Of a DNA stretch of 64,000 nt, positions 52,352 through 63,714 are shown piece after piece. Source of the stretch: Luidia sarsii (Eukaryota; Echinodermata; Asteroidea; Paxillosida; Luidiidae); NCBI GenBank assembly GCA_949987565.1, contig OX465103.1:13994774-14058773 (forward strand), in the 5' to 3' direction. The translations under genes were made by a program, and so were the position numbers. The notes beneath the pieces were generated by a model. That model was not told the origin of the DNA. It saw only the letters and a list, made by a program, of their open reading frames with translations, and did no database searches. How positions within the stretch are numbered: the stretch's first letter is position 1; each line of letters starts with the position of its first letter.

Positions 52352-55300
52352 TCACTTTCTGGGCTTCTTGGAGCTCTGCTGGGCAGCCTTCTTGGCATCC
52401 CGAATGGCTCGCTGATGCCTCTTCTTGAAGTCCTGAACACAGACAAGGATTAGGGGGAGGGGAAAAAAATGTAAGTGTGCTTCTTAGGAAATCTTTACTG
52501 TGGGTCACAGGCCCATTGGTTCGGTTAACACTCAACTCACTGGGGAATCTACAACTCGATGCTGCCTTGTACTCGCAAAGGAAGCCGAGTAGCTATGGAA
52601 AGCCCTTGGATGTGGACCTTGAATAACTATAACATTGCACAATAACAGCCAACAGTCAATAACCCAAAACCATTCAACAGTCTGGCAAAACACTTGACAT
52701 CTTTGGGTAGAGGGAGTCATCACATTTTCTAGTAAAGGGTTCTATGCTTGGTGGGCTACACGGAACTGAGTCGTTTTCCTGCCAAATTCTGTTCTTACCC
52801 ATAGTATATTAAAGAGTGACACTTAGTTTAAAGACTCTGACGTTAAGGGTAAAAATGTCAGGACCTACGAGTGCTTTAAGATTCAGTTGTCGCTTTTTTT
52901 TTTTTACACAAGAAAGTATTTACCCCTTGCAGTTGTGTCTTCTGTTCCTGAAACCATTGGTTCATTCCTTCTGAGCTCAGCTTACGGCAGAAGAGCTCCG
53001 CACCGGCTGCAGGAGACAAGACAGCAAGGAAACAACCATTGAATCATATTCAATTTTTGTTCAATTGAATGAAAACAAATACACAGCCTGATGTTATGGA
53101 CTTGTCTCAAAGGATGGACCTGTTTCAAAGGCAGAACCTTTCTGCCTCTGAGCAAGGTCCTGCTAGGTTCACAACGTCAGACCAACTACATTCATTTTCA
53201 GATTTTTTTAACTTGTTAATAACAATAACGGGTATTTATAAAGCACCTTTACAGAAGGCCGTACAAAACACACAGGTTATGAGAACAAAAATGTCTTGAG
53301 TCAATTCCTAAAAAAAATGACAGAAGAAGCATTCTTGATGTCAATGGGGAGAGAGTTCCACAATTTGAGACCAGCTACCGTATAGAAAACGATCTAAATC
53401 CGAGAGATTCTGACCCAGTTGGGATAGATAGAGGGCGGCCTCAGTCACAGAGGATAGGGCAGTTAGGATAGGGCATTTTTCCACATTATTTTAAATAATC
53501 ATTCTAACTTAATTTCCCTTCAGGGAGAAAAAGCAATGCTCAGCAACTCACACTTTAATCTGACGTCATCGTGCGCAAAGAAAAATGCCCTGCCTCCCAA
53601 TGCTGGCCTGTTGCCGGGCGTCGTGTCCATGGCAACATCGTCTCCGCCTCCCCGTTCTTCGTCCTCCGAGCCCACCCTCGCCTCGTCCTCTTTCTCCTCC
53701 TCGGCCTCGCTCTCGCTGCTGTCCAGTTTCCACTGCCTCCTTCCCAGGGTTGTGGCGGCCAAGATATCCTTCTGTAAGGAGCCGAACCTATGGCCTTCAC
53801 CACTGGCTTGCTCTGCGCAGAAAACACGGAAAAAGAGGAAATTTGATGCAGATTCGAACCAATACACATGGTCAACCCCGGCAAAGACTAGTTGACTATT
53901 TGGGAAGGCCACCATCTAAGGGCTGGACAGCTCAGATGATAAGAGCGAAAACCACAGGTTCAATGACTCCTTCAATGACTCAAAACAATAGGTCTCTGGT
54001 CAAGTCCTGGTTCGGTCCAAATTTTCTTTACCATTTTCCAAAATTGTTTTGCTGTTCGTATTTATTTGACTGAAGTTGAAGGAGTAAGTAAAAATATGTA
54101 AGGGTAGTGGACGTCCGAAAACCACAGACTATCCCCTTCCTCATTCTCGGGATACACTCACCCACAGCACGGTGCTACGCTATGCCCGAGATTTCTCAGG
54201 CTAGTAGTGCACTGGTTTGCTGCCCTCTTTGGTTCAATCATTGCAAAATTTCCACTGTGCACAATGAAACTACAGTGGAATAATATCTAGGTTGGTTTCC
54301 GCTGTTGCTGTGCAAGGATAACAGTGCAACAAATGCAGCGGTGACAGTGTTAACTAAATGAACAAGACAAAATGCCCGTCTGAAGACAACAAGACAAGCA
54401 TCTATGTAGTTTGTTTCTTTGCTCTGAGCTGCAGTGAACCTGCAGAGCGGCAATGCACAGCACGCGCAACAGCCGAAATTGAGAGGTGATGAAATGACGT
54501 CCTACTCACCGGCTTCCTGCTCCTCCTCCTCGGGGAAGAAACGAAAGGACTGGCCGGCCTCTTCGTCTTGGCGGAAGGCCAAGTCTCCCACCTGGTGGTA
54601 GACCTCCTTGGAGACCTCCGGCAAGTCCGCGGAAGGCCTGTCTTTCCTTCCTGACGCCGTCCTGTCGAGTCATCGCAAAGATTTTGTTTTTCTCACTGAA
54701 AGTCTTTATTTGGGGGGGGGGGGAGGGTTGTTGTTGTTGGGTCTATGAACCTTTCCGAGGCTTATCATTGTTATTTCAGATGTCTAGCGCGTCGCAAAGC
54801 ATAACTGGCTGTTGGTGAGGTAGGTCACACGATCAGGATTGGAGGCTTTATTATGCATCATGATATGGAGGCCTTAGTTCTAGCGAGTATAATTATCTGT
54901 CATCCTTTCATGGATAAGGTCAGCATATTGGAGTGTGCACTTCTCAGTTTGGTTCTTGTCACTGCTTCCAGACAGTGAACCCTGTGGATAGCTGTGAACT
55001 CAGATCAGGTTCACTGTTTGGGATTGCTGCAACCGCAAATTTTGGATGTGTCGAGAGAAATGGAGAAAGTGTCACTGCTAGATCACATTACCTTTCCGAA
55101 GTCTCTGCCAGCTCAAAGTGCGCGTGCTCCTGCCTGGTTGGGTCATAGCGCACATGACTCGGGTCCCTGGTTGACAAGAGAAAGACAAGACTTCCCGTAG
55201 TTCATTTAGAATGTGGCTCTCAGTCTCAGCGGGCTGCATTTTTTTTTTTTTTTTTAAACGGAAGGACGACTGATTGTACAATGATGTGACCTATCACAGT

Positions 55301-58300
55301 TATCAGTATTATGAAATGGACACGCTCCAAATTTTGGTAAATATTCGAGGAAACTTTTTCGGTTCTTCTCAGAAGAGGAATACTAGCGCATCCTCCCTCT
55401 TCAGCCCAACCCTCCTACTCTCCTCCTCCACTTTGCTTCTTCCACATCCTCTTTGGTCGTCCCTTTCTCCTTGGACCAACCACCTCAAACTCAAACGCCC
55501 TTCTTCACATACGCACTTCTTTAAATCTAATACTGCACAAGAAACTAAAACTAGGAAAAAAATCAATGACACTGGAATTAAAATGCCATTGTAGGATGCT
55601 AAGAAGAGTCGAAAAACAATGTTACCCAGTTGGAAGATGCCTTGATCACAATCCTCCTTCGACAATTTTTTTGGAAGGATTTTCCCTCTCACCTGAAGTT
55701 TGCGATAGTCTTGCTCCGTACGCTCTGCATGGCCTGATTTCCCACGATGCCTGCCAAGACGCTCAGAGCAGCCTGCTTCTCCTCCTCCACATCTGACCTC
55801 CCATCTGCCTCCTCCTCCTCCTCCTCACTGCCGTCTATTTTTGGTTTGGGGGGAGGGAACAGAAAATCATACTTAGCATTATCAAAACACTCATGAAACG
55901 GTCGTGGGGCACTGAAAATTGTCCCGGTGCGAAGTGGTTAAAGCCCCCCTGAATCCAGATGCCGTCTTACCTTCCTCCTCTTGGAACATCTCTCCAAGTT
56001 TGAAACGGTCGTCCATGCCAATCCGATCCTGAAGCTTCAGCAACTGCGGAGTCAAAGTGATAGAAACATTTTTCCAACCTGCTTACTGACATACACAACC
56101 AAAACCTCACAAGATTAGGGGGCCCGACGCTTTGATCCTTGCAGGACCTTCCTCATTAAATTGCATTATTCTCGTGTCTCATGTTACATTGACAATTGTT
56201 ACATTTAGTTGTCAAATGCTTCTGACTGGCGCCTCCTGCCCAGCAAAGATAGTTGACTACTTGGGAAGGCCGCCAAGAAAGGGCTGGATAGCTCAGGTGG
56301 TACAAGCACCGGTACAACCTTTCTGCCAATTGTCCCAGTTGGTTTTCCTTCATGTCAAGTTCAGTGAAATCTTGTTATGTCAAACTCTGATAATCCCTTC
56401 AGAAATAAAGCAATGGTACAACTTCTCTTAACTCAAAACTCTGCTTAACTCAAACTAAGAACCTATTCCCTTGAGATTTGACATCAAGATTTTCCTGTAC
56501 ATATCAAATCTGAGTCTGCTGTCTTGTAGGCAGTTTGGGCATGAGGGTGTAGGGTCTGAGGGACAAGCAGGCAGACGGGTTCTTACTTTTTCGCCGGCCT
56601 TCCCCTGAAACTGGGGTTTGATCTTGAACCGATAGTCGTCCGAATCCCCCAGCATCTCTGCCTCCTCTGCGTCATCCTCGCCAAACAGGCCCAGCTTTCT
56701 TGAGGGCTTCTCCTGGTGTACGAGACCAAGCACACAAATATGGAACTTCAATTCAAAGGGGGCTGCCATCTTCGCTCGGGGAAGGCAAACCCACATGTAG
56801 TTCAGGAACCTGCTTTCCCATTAAGGTACAGTGGAACGTCAAAATAACGCACAGCGATTAACGAACATGCCCTTTGGCTCCCAAATTTTATGTAATATGT
56901 GGCCGCAACTGCTATAACGAACGACCGCTATACCGAACAATTTTCATGGATCCCAGGATGTTCGTTATAGCGTTATGTACTGAGGGTTTGTCTCCCCTCA
57001 TGAATATTAATCTGAAGACCCATTGGCTCTGGCCAGACACGTATTTATGACGTCATAAGTAAGCATCGAGTTGCTGAAAATCGTCTGGGATATCGTCTTT
57101 TTTAAAATGTTATCACGTATTCTGAATACATCAACAAAAAATAGTTTCATTTTGGCGTATACTTTTAGAAGAGCGACCTGGGATAGTTGTTTTAAATTAT
57201 TTTTTTTGTTGATAAATGAAAAGTTTAAGGGGGTTAAACAATTGGTAACTATGGCTTAAAGTTAGATGCATTTGCTACATATAGGTTTCCGGCAATCACA
57301 GTGTGTATTGAATAGAATTCCAGGTCACTACCATGACTTCCGATTACGCACCAAATATCACGATAATATCAAATATTGCGATATATTCCTGACGATATAT
57401 CAAAACCAAAAATTCCGGATATCGAACAAACTTAGCTGACATAAAACCGTAAACTCTTTAATACCAATAAGAATCTGTACACAAAGGGCAGAAGGAACAC
57501 CTGACTTGAGTAACAGTGCTGGTTCACTGATCACAGGCTCTGCCACAAGTGACCAACACCACCACCCAAGGCAGCTATCCCCCTGTCCCCTGCCAGCACA
57601 GGCAACTCCCATTTCCTCAGGAGGGGTGTATTCGGACTAGACTATTAAAAAAAAAATAGGGATGCTTGTACTATCTTCACCCAGCCCTCTACACATGTAC
57701 GTAAATCAGAACCAGGCTTTTTCAGTGACACAAAATAGTATAATGACTGATGATGCTCATTTTAACTCAATCAGAATACTAAACATGGAATCAAATCTGT
57801 ATCACAGTATACCTTTAGCCTGACCGCCTTCTCCTTTGACCTGTCCCCTGTGTCCGAGTCCTCACTCTCAGAGTCAAACCTCACGTGAGTCCTGGCCCCT
57901 GAGGATCCTTTCAGATCCTAGATTGTGGAGAGGTAAAAAAGAGAAAGAAAATGGCTTCAAAAACATACAATTACACAGAAAATCAGAGGAGTTTTGGGCT
58001 GGGAGCTGTCTTAAAATCTTCGTCAACCAGCAACAGGTAGTTTCTTCTGAGCTGGCAAAGGTAGTTTCTTCTGAGCTGGCAAAGGTAGTTTCTTCTGAGC
58101 TGGCAAAACTGTCAACCACGAAACTAGAAGAGGTGAAGATTTGCAAGGGAGGATTCACAATTTCATATCAGACGGTTTACAAAGACACAATGTGTGCCGG
58201 CTCGTTTTAAGCGGAAGGGCCCGCTATGATCGAGGCGTCAGGCCCTCTACAATTTTTTTAGAGATTGGTGAAACGGTCATGGCCCTTTCGGCCATGGGAG

Positions 58301-61300
58301 GCCGGTCGGCAGTTTTGCAATAGTCTACCGATTACTTCAACCTACCACAGATCTCAGGGCCTCCTGGACGGCCGCCCGCTGCGTCACAAAGTCCGCCTGC
58401 TTCTTCTTCACCGACTCCAGCCGGACCCGGTCCGACAGCTGGGGTTTGCGCTGGCTCCCCGCGGCGTTGATGCCAGCGGTCGGAGGGTGCTGACCCGAGG
58501 CTGTGGGGCGTCGTGAGGCGCTGTTGCCAGGAGGGGAGTCTGCTTCCTCCTCACTTTCCTCAGTCGTCGATGGAGGATCTTCACTGCTATCCTCTTGACT
58601 GTCCTCGCTATCCTCGCTGTTTTCCTCGCCACTCTTACTATCGTCCTCACTATCCTTACTATTCTCCCTGCTATTCTTACTATTCTCCCCACTATCCTCA
58701 CTGTTCTCGTTATCCACCACACTATCCTCCTCGTCGTCATTACTATCCTCCTCACTAGCCTCACCACTCTCCTTGCTATCCAACTCACTGTCCTCCTGAC
58801 TATTCTCCTCGCTATCCTCACTATCCCTATCAGATGGAACTTGGGCATGGTTTGGTGCATTCCAATCATCCTCTGATGCAGTGGTGGATGCATCTTCTTG
58901 ATCGTCATCGTCGCCGTTTTCACTGCTGCCTTCGTTCTCGTCCTCGGAGCTGCCGTGATAGTCCCCGGCCTCAAACTTCGCCTGGTCCTCGTTGCTGTCG
59001 GCAGTGCAGAGTCCACGGGTGAGACCATTCGCCTCACGGTCGAATGTCCGGGGCATCCCGGTTGTTCCCACTTTGGCGTGTCTGGTCACATCATCTTCAT
59101 CGCCGTCTGGTTCACTCCGCTCCTCCTCCGAAGCTGCCTCCGACAAATCAGAGTCCACTGGGACCTCAGAGAGGCTGCCCATGCCTCTGCTGTAATGCTC
59201 ACTGCTGCTCCTCGTCCCGGTCCCGCTCAGGTCCTTCCTCTCGAGGTTGACAGTAGCTCCCGCAGATGCCTCGGAAGCTGGCCTCACTCTCGGCAATCGG
59301 TCCGCATTCCAAGTCGAGGCGTTGTCCGTTCCAAATCCGTGCTGGTTGTCCTCCGCGTCCCCAGCCATTGCGGCTATCCGTTCCTTGTTGTAGTAGTCCT
59401 GAGCCCAACTGAGGCCGGCTTGATTTTCCACTGTCTCTGGTCTCGAGGCCGAAAAGCAAATGTCATCGGTGTCGGCCGATCCGCAAGAGTCCTCCGCCTC
59501 CTCCTCTAGACTGCACTCTCTCAGGAGGTCGTCCACGCTGCCCGATCCCTGGACCAAATTGTCCCCAGTCTGCGCGAGCGCACTGTAGGGCTGCAGCTTC
59601 ACGGACTCCGATCCTTGACCAGCGCCGTTCCGGTTGTCCCTCGAGGGGACCACCTCAAAGTCCTGGTCTGCAGTTTGGGAGGCCGAGCCCACACCGGACC
59701 GGATCCATCGGAACATCTCCGAGTCTGCCTCTCCGAAGATGGTCACCTCGTTTTTCTTCTTCTTCTTCTTGGCGGAGTCTGGGAACTGACCCATCCTCTT
59801 CCGGTCCATAGCCGACGTACTCGCCGACTCCGTCTCGTCCAGGCACCACGTCAGGCTCTCCAGACTGAGGCCGCTCATCCTGCGGTCGCCGGCCTCGTCC
59901 TCCTTGAACTTGCGGACGTGGTGGACGTACTTGGAGGGGTCGTAGGTCGCCGGGGCTCGCCGGTCCCTCCGCTGCATGTGCATGATGGGCAGGACTCGGC
60001 CAAACTTGGCCACCACCCAGCCCTGCGGACGGTAACAGATTAAAAAAATGCATAAGACCAGGAGGCTGGATTTGAAAGGCCTTTACGAGTCATCATAACT
60101 CAGCTTGCAATTGATAACCCATAGTAGGTGTCTCATAGGTCGTGTGGTTTCTGTGCATCTCCCATTGTCTTGCAATTGATCGTTTAAGTTACTGTGGGTC
60201 TGATGAAACCGACCACAGAACCTGGCGAGGGTTGCGTGAGTTGTGGGATGTCAAGGTTAAGGTTGCCGCTTTGGTAGTGGGTGCTTTAGGTACAATTCCA
60301 TTCCTCAAAATTTAGTGGGCCTGACGTTTCGACCCTAGCAGGACCTTTCTCAAAGGCAGAAAGGTCCTGCTAGGATCGAATTTAGTCAGTAAGCAGTTTG
60401 CAACATTTTTGTAGATCACAATTCCATTCCATTAGAAAACACTATGGACATAGATATCTCACAAAGTATTGGGTCATCGGTAATGGTCAAATTACTCCAG
60501 GAAGTGGCCCTACCAGAAACAGTGAGGATCCTGGGGAAAACCCTTGAAATCGAAGGCTACGGGACGTAGCTTGATCCGAGGTGAATCCGACACAAAAAAT
60601 AATGAACTTTCATTGTGTTTTGCGACTTTAATGCAATAATGAAACCTTACAATCTGTCATCATCATCCATCAGGATGCTGTAGGTGCAGAATCTGCACAC
60701 AGTTTAATGTCATTCAAACAAACGGGATAGTTGTGACCTACAAAGAAGTGATGGGAATGGCAGGCATGGGCCCAAAAAACAAGAAGGCAAGAAAGAAAAA
60801 GATGATGCTGGATTGGGGCATGTACTAAAAGGAAGATGGGAGGGGCAACTGGGCCTCTGCCCCTTGGACGGAAACTGAGAGGGGACAAGAAACAGAGCCA
60901 GACCCAAGGGCCAGCTGGGGTTTGAACCTATAAATCAACGTTGTAATGAATCAAATTTCAGCTACTAAGTGTAATTCAATGAGGTTTTGCCCTTACTGAT
61001 AAACACTGAATGCTCAGTGCTTTGCCCGGTGATAACAACATTTCAGGCAGCTCAAGCGGGATTCCAGCTAACTGAAATCTTTTTATCAGGCACTGGGCAA
61101 AGCAATGAGCAATCAGTGTTTATCACGTCGAGTAAGGGCAAAACCTCATTGACGCAAACCTCATTATATCTAAGGAGCTACTAACTGGTTCTCCCGGTAT
61201 GGGCGTGCCCGGGACCGCCTTCCTCTTGACAAAATCCTCCACTCCGGCGCTCTTGAGGTTCTCCTGCAGTCTGGCCTCGGCTGCCTCCTGCTCCAACGCC

Positions 61301-63545
61301 TTCCTGCTCCGGACAGCCGGGGCGGGACTCACCAGCTGACGCGAGATCTCCTCCGCCTCTCGCCTCTCCTGGGCAAGTCTGGGCAAAACCAATGACAACA
61401 ACAAGCATCTATCATCTGTCTCCCTGTCTCCCTGTCTCCTGGAGAAGAATGGGGGTCCCTGAGCGTCTTTTCCTCCTCCACACTCCTTTGTCTTGGGCTG
61501 CTACCTCAGCCTCTGACCGTGCTTTCTAGCTGAGTCGGTTTCCATTCGTTTTCCAAAGCCCTGTCAAGTTTCCCCTTTTTGTCGGGGTAGCACAAAGCAC
61601 CGAAAACACAAAGCTTGTGACTCAATAGGAATAAACGCAGTTCTAACATTAAAACAAGCGGGAGAAACAAGGGTTGATCAAATCACTTCCTTGCAGCATT
61701 CTCACTTCACCATTTTATTTGATATAAAGTGCGAGTGAACGTATCATTATAGAATGCAATTAGAGTTAAACTGTCTAAAATTGGGAAAAGTGTTTCAAAT
61801 TAAGGATCAAGTTTCCAGGTAACTCATGAAATGGACTCAAGACTCATCCTTTGTGACTTGTACTCTCACTCAGCTGAGAGCCTCGGACTTGGACTCAGAC
61901 TCGAGAGATGTGACTCAGACCTCGATATGTCGCGACTCGCATACAAGTCTGGCCATACATCCTCAAAAAACAGACTAAGTCGAGTTTTCAAATAACCATA
62001 AACTACTTAGTGGAAGGTTTGCGGTGACACAGTGTACATGTCTTCTCTTTCAAGCAGTTTGGCTCTGACCAGAGCCATAACTATAGCTCATTTCAGAGCC
62101 ATACTTCTTGAAAGAGATGTCACCGAAAACCTTCCACTAAGTTTTTCCACCATGCAAACCTTCAAGTCTTATCTAACCACTTACTTGTCTAAGAAGTTCT
62201 CTTTGGCCACTTGGATCTTCACTGTGCGTCCCTTCCATTTTGTGTCGTTGTAGACTGACAGGCCTGCATTGGGACGAGTGGTAATAGCCAGGTCACCATT
62301 TGTCGTAAGAATCTCAGTAAACTACTGCACGACATGATATGCAAAAAAGGTTGCAAACTGCTTCCTGAGTAAAATCTGCTTTTGAGAAAGGTCCTGCTAG
62401 ATTTGAAATGTCAGGCCCTCCTAAAATTTGATAAGTCCTGCACAACAAATTCACCTGATGAGCAAAGAGAAGCAGTAGAAATGTTGACTTGAACAAAGTT
62501 AAACCCTAGACCCGCTATTTCAGGTACCACTACCAGTGCTCCACCACAGCTTGGGTTATACGCTGTCAAAATCATTACGTCACACCGAGCTTAACTTGTC
62601 ACACTTGTGGCAACTGGCACACTGTCACTGACCGTCTTGAAGACAACTTTTAAAGTTGTCAGGGGTAAATTTACATCCAGATATACTCACACTTCTTGAA
62701 GTTGGCCTGTGAGATGTCTATGTCCATGTAGGCAAACACATTTGTAATTTCACCTGTTTGCAAAACAAAATGAACAGTTCACCAATAACCAATCCCGTCT
62801 CGTCTGCCGGCCTTGAACTCGCTTACCAAAATTTGCTTTTAAACAAGGGTTACACAAGAGTACAAGGGTTATAGTGGCTGTGCCTACAGTTACTGTTGCC
62901 CTTGTCAGCTCCTTTTAGAACAAGTTTGATTTGTCCATTGTAGTACAACAATAACAAAAGAATGATTCAAAAATTGATTCAATGAAAGGAGTACTGTGGT
63001 ACAAGGTTCGAATTTCAGAAAAAAAATGTACTAGACAGCAGGTCTAGGAACTGAAGACTCTTACTGGACCTGAACTATTTGTACAAGACCTGTTTCATAA
63101 ATAAAAATGCACACAGTGAAATGAATACCATGAGAAAATACTGTTTACTTGTAGGCCCTACAGGTCAAAGTCAAAGTTATATTTGAGTGGCATTTTCTTC
63201 ATGGTGCAAAAACAAACCTATCTAGACAGCTGGTCCAGTGCAGTCACATTCGGCACTAGACCGACGCTGAAAACACAAGACTCGGTCCACGGTCTAGTGG
63301 ATATTTCAAGCCCTGTGGTATGCAAATGGTATACCATACCTTTTTGAGCATAAAGGAAGCCAGAGCCTTAATATGGATGTAGGCCTACCCTCTATGTCTC
63401 GCTTGGTCCTGATGTCCACTGAGTCGATGTGGCCAAACCGGCCGAAGCGTTCCTGGAGCTCATTCCTGGTCACCTCCTTGTGCAGGCCGCCCACAAACAG
63501 TCTCCTTTTGCCCGGCTGGGCGTCTGTGTCTGTCTCATCTGGCAT
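52352..63545 (-). CDS. NOL8: Nucleolar protein 8, 14 coding exons, 1,088 aa
   Basis: Coding exons (minus): 63545-63389, 62753-62691, 62263-62185, 61378-61186, 60022-58346, 57917-57813, 56712-56587, 56043-55971, 55834-55693, 55166-55092, 54661-54510, 53812-53552, 53006-52924, 52432-52352. All junctions are GT-AG, all phases match, and the total is 3,267 nt including TGA. Residues about 14-88 form an RRM (RLFVGGL as RNP2, VFAYMD as RNP1). KFGRVLP and YDPSKY follow at the conserved region after it. The huge fifth exon (residues about 165-723) is mostly acidic Ser/Asp/Glu sequence. C-terminal landmarks are VRFDSESEDSD, DDRFKLGEMF, SHVRYDPTR, LPEVSKEVY, and a Lys-rich end. NOL8 is an RNA-binding nucleolar protein needed for ribosome biogenesis. 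The length is close to the vertebrate protein (just under 1,200). Reading frame intact, so probably functional. Confidence 0.93.
53110..53290 (+). repeat. Repeat pair in NOL8 intron: hairpin repeat plus (AAT)n SINE
   Basis: GGACCTGTTTCAAAGGCAG (inverted head) abuts TTTCTGCCTCTGAGCAAGGT, CCTGCTAGGTTCACAACGTC: a hammerhead-like copy. After its truncated tail, TTAATAACAATAACGGGTAT and TTTATAAAGCACCTTTACAG represent the (AAT)n SINE family seen at 36582. Confidence 0.6.
53873..54080 (+). repeat. tRNA-derived SINE in NOL8 intron
   Basis: CCCCGGCAAAGACTAGTTGA, the CTATTTGGGAAGGCCACCAT leader, GGGCTGGACAGCTCAGATG (A box), and a displaced GGTCAAGTCCTGG (B box) with a T-rich tail. A small duplication around CAATGACTCCTTCAATGACT lies inside. 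It begins just upstream of the exon that starts at 53812 on the minus strand and does not disturb its acceptor. Confidence 0.75.
56098..56320. repeat. Hairpin repeat (minus) and SINE (plus) in NOL8 intron
   Basis: At 56098-56160 the minus strand shows GGTCCTGCAAGGATCAAAGC and GTCGGGCCC, a diverged hammerhead-like copy. At 56236-56320 the SINE leader CAAAGATAGTTGACTACTTG and GGGCTGGATAGCTCAGGTGG (A box) appear; the B-box half is not recognisable. Confidence 0.6.
58036..58107 (+). repeat. 24-bp unit, three tandem copies, in NOL8 intron
   Basis: GGTAGTTTCTTCTGAGCTGG plus CAAA three times with exact period 24 (58036, 58060, 58084). It lies in the intron between the exons at 57917 and 58346. Confidence 0.95.
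58210..58262 (+). repeat. Hammerhead-like hairpin repeat, diverged, in NOL8 intron
   Basis: AAGGGCCCGCTATGATCGAG then GCGTCAGGCCCTCTACAATT; the hairpin and GTCAGGCCC survive, the 5' strand is degraded. Confidence 0.5.
60075..60213 (+). mobile_element. ACGATGCATCGT MITE family, copy 4 (diverged), in NOL8 intron
   Basis: CTTTACGAGTCATCATAACT, GATAACCCATAGTAGGTGTC, GTGTGGTTTCTGTGCATCTC and TTGCAATTGATCGTTTAAGT align with the other copies. Confidence 0.65.
60305..60410. repeat. Head-to-head inverted hammerhead-like repeat in NOL8 intron
   Basis: GGGCCTGACGTTTCGACCCT, AGCAGGACCTTTCTCAAAGG is followed directly by CAGAAAGGTCCTGCTAGGAT and CGAATTTAGTCAGTAAGCAG. The two halves form a long palindrome around 60350. 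Confidence 0.7.
60983..61152. repeat. Foldback element in NOL8 intron
   Basis: TCAATGAGGTTTTGCCCTTA, CTGATAAACACTGA... at the left is inverted at the right (TCAGTGTTTATCACGTCGAG, TAAGGGCAAAACCTCATTGA). Arms are about 55-60 bp around a roughly 45-bp loop that contains CAGCTCAAGCGGGATTC, a degraded tRNA-like block. It ends about 34 bp from the donor of the exon at 61186. Confidence 0.75.
62005..62142. mobile_element. GGTGACAC foldback MITE, copy 2, in NOL8 intron
   Basis: ACTTAGTGGAAGGTTTGCGG at the left is inverted as AAAACCTTCCACTAAGT at the right. Inner arms TCTCTTTCAAGCAG and CTTCTTGAAAGAGA and GGCTCTG/CAGAGCC extend it. It ends 43 bp from the exon at 62185-62263. Confidence 0.75.
62345..62435 (+). 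repeat. Hammerhead-like hairpin repeat in NOL8 intron
   Basis: An inverted tail piece GGTTGCAAACTGCTTCCTGA abuts CTGCTTTTGAGAAAGGTCCT, GCTAGATTTGAAATGTCAGG and CCCTCCTAAAATTTGAT. Confidence 0.65.
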
Positions 63546-63714
63546 GTTTATACCTTGTTGGGTGTTTTTTTTTCCTTCTTGTTTCGTTTTGTTATATCTC
63601 TAATTCAGAGGCTTCACCATCGTACAGTTCCAAGGACAAGAGCCTGTTTGTGAGTAAAGTCAGTCAGAGTTGAGTTATTGTCAAGCAATTAGGCAATCCT
63701 ACAAACTACTTACC
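63389..63714 (-). other. NOL8: NOL8 5' leader: non-coding exon 1 and exon 2 start
   Basis: A donor ATTACTG|GTAAGT (exon 1 ends at 63714) and an acceptor CTCACAAACAG|GCTC (exon 2 starts at 63643) predict a short leader intron. Exon 2 then carries about 98 bp of UTR, with a six-codon upstream ORF (MVKPLN), before the NOL8 ATG at 63545. A second donor-like CCCA|GTAAGT at about 63794 may be an alternative upstream exon. The start site is not defined. Confidence 0.55.

Noticed and set aside
53536..53895. Plus-strand Ser/Pro-rich ORF as a gene
   Set aside because: Antisense of a NOL8 coding exon with correct phase and splice sites on the minus strand.
58595..59509. Plus-strand ORFs opposite the NOL8 large exon
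   Set aside because: Hydrophobic Leu/Ile/Thr repeats are the complement of the Ser/Asp/Glu codons of NOL8.
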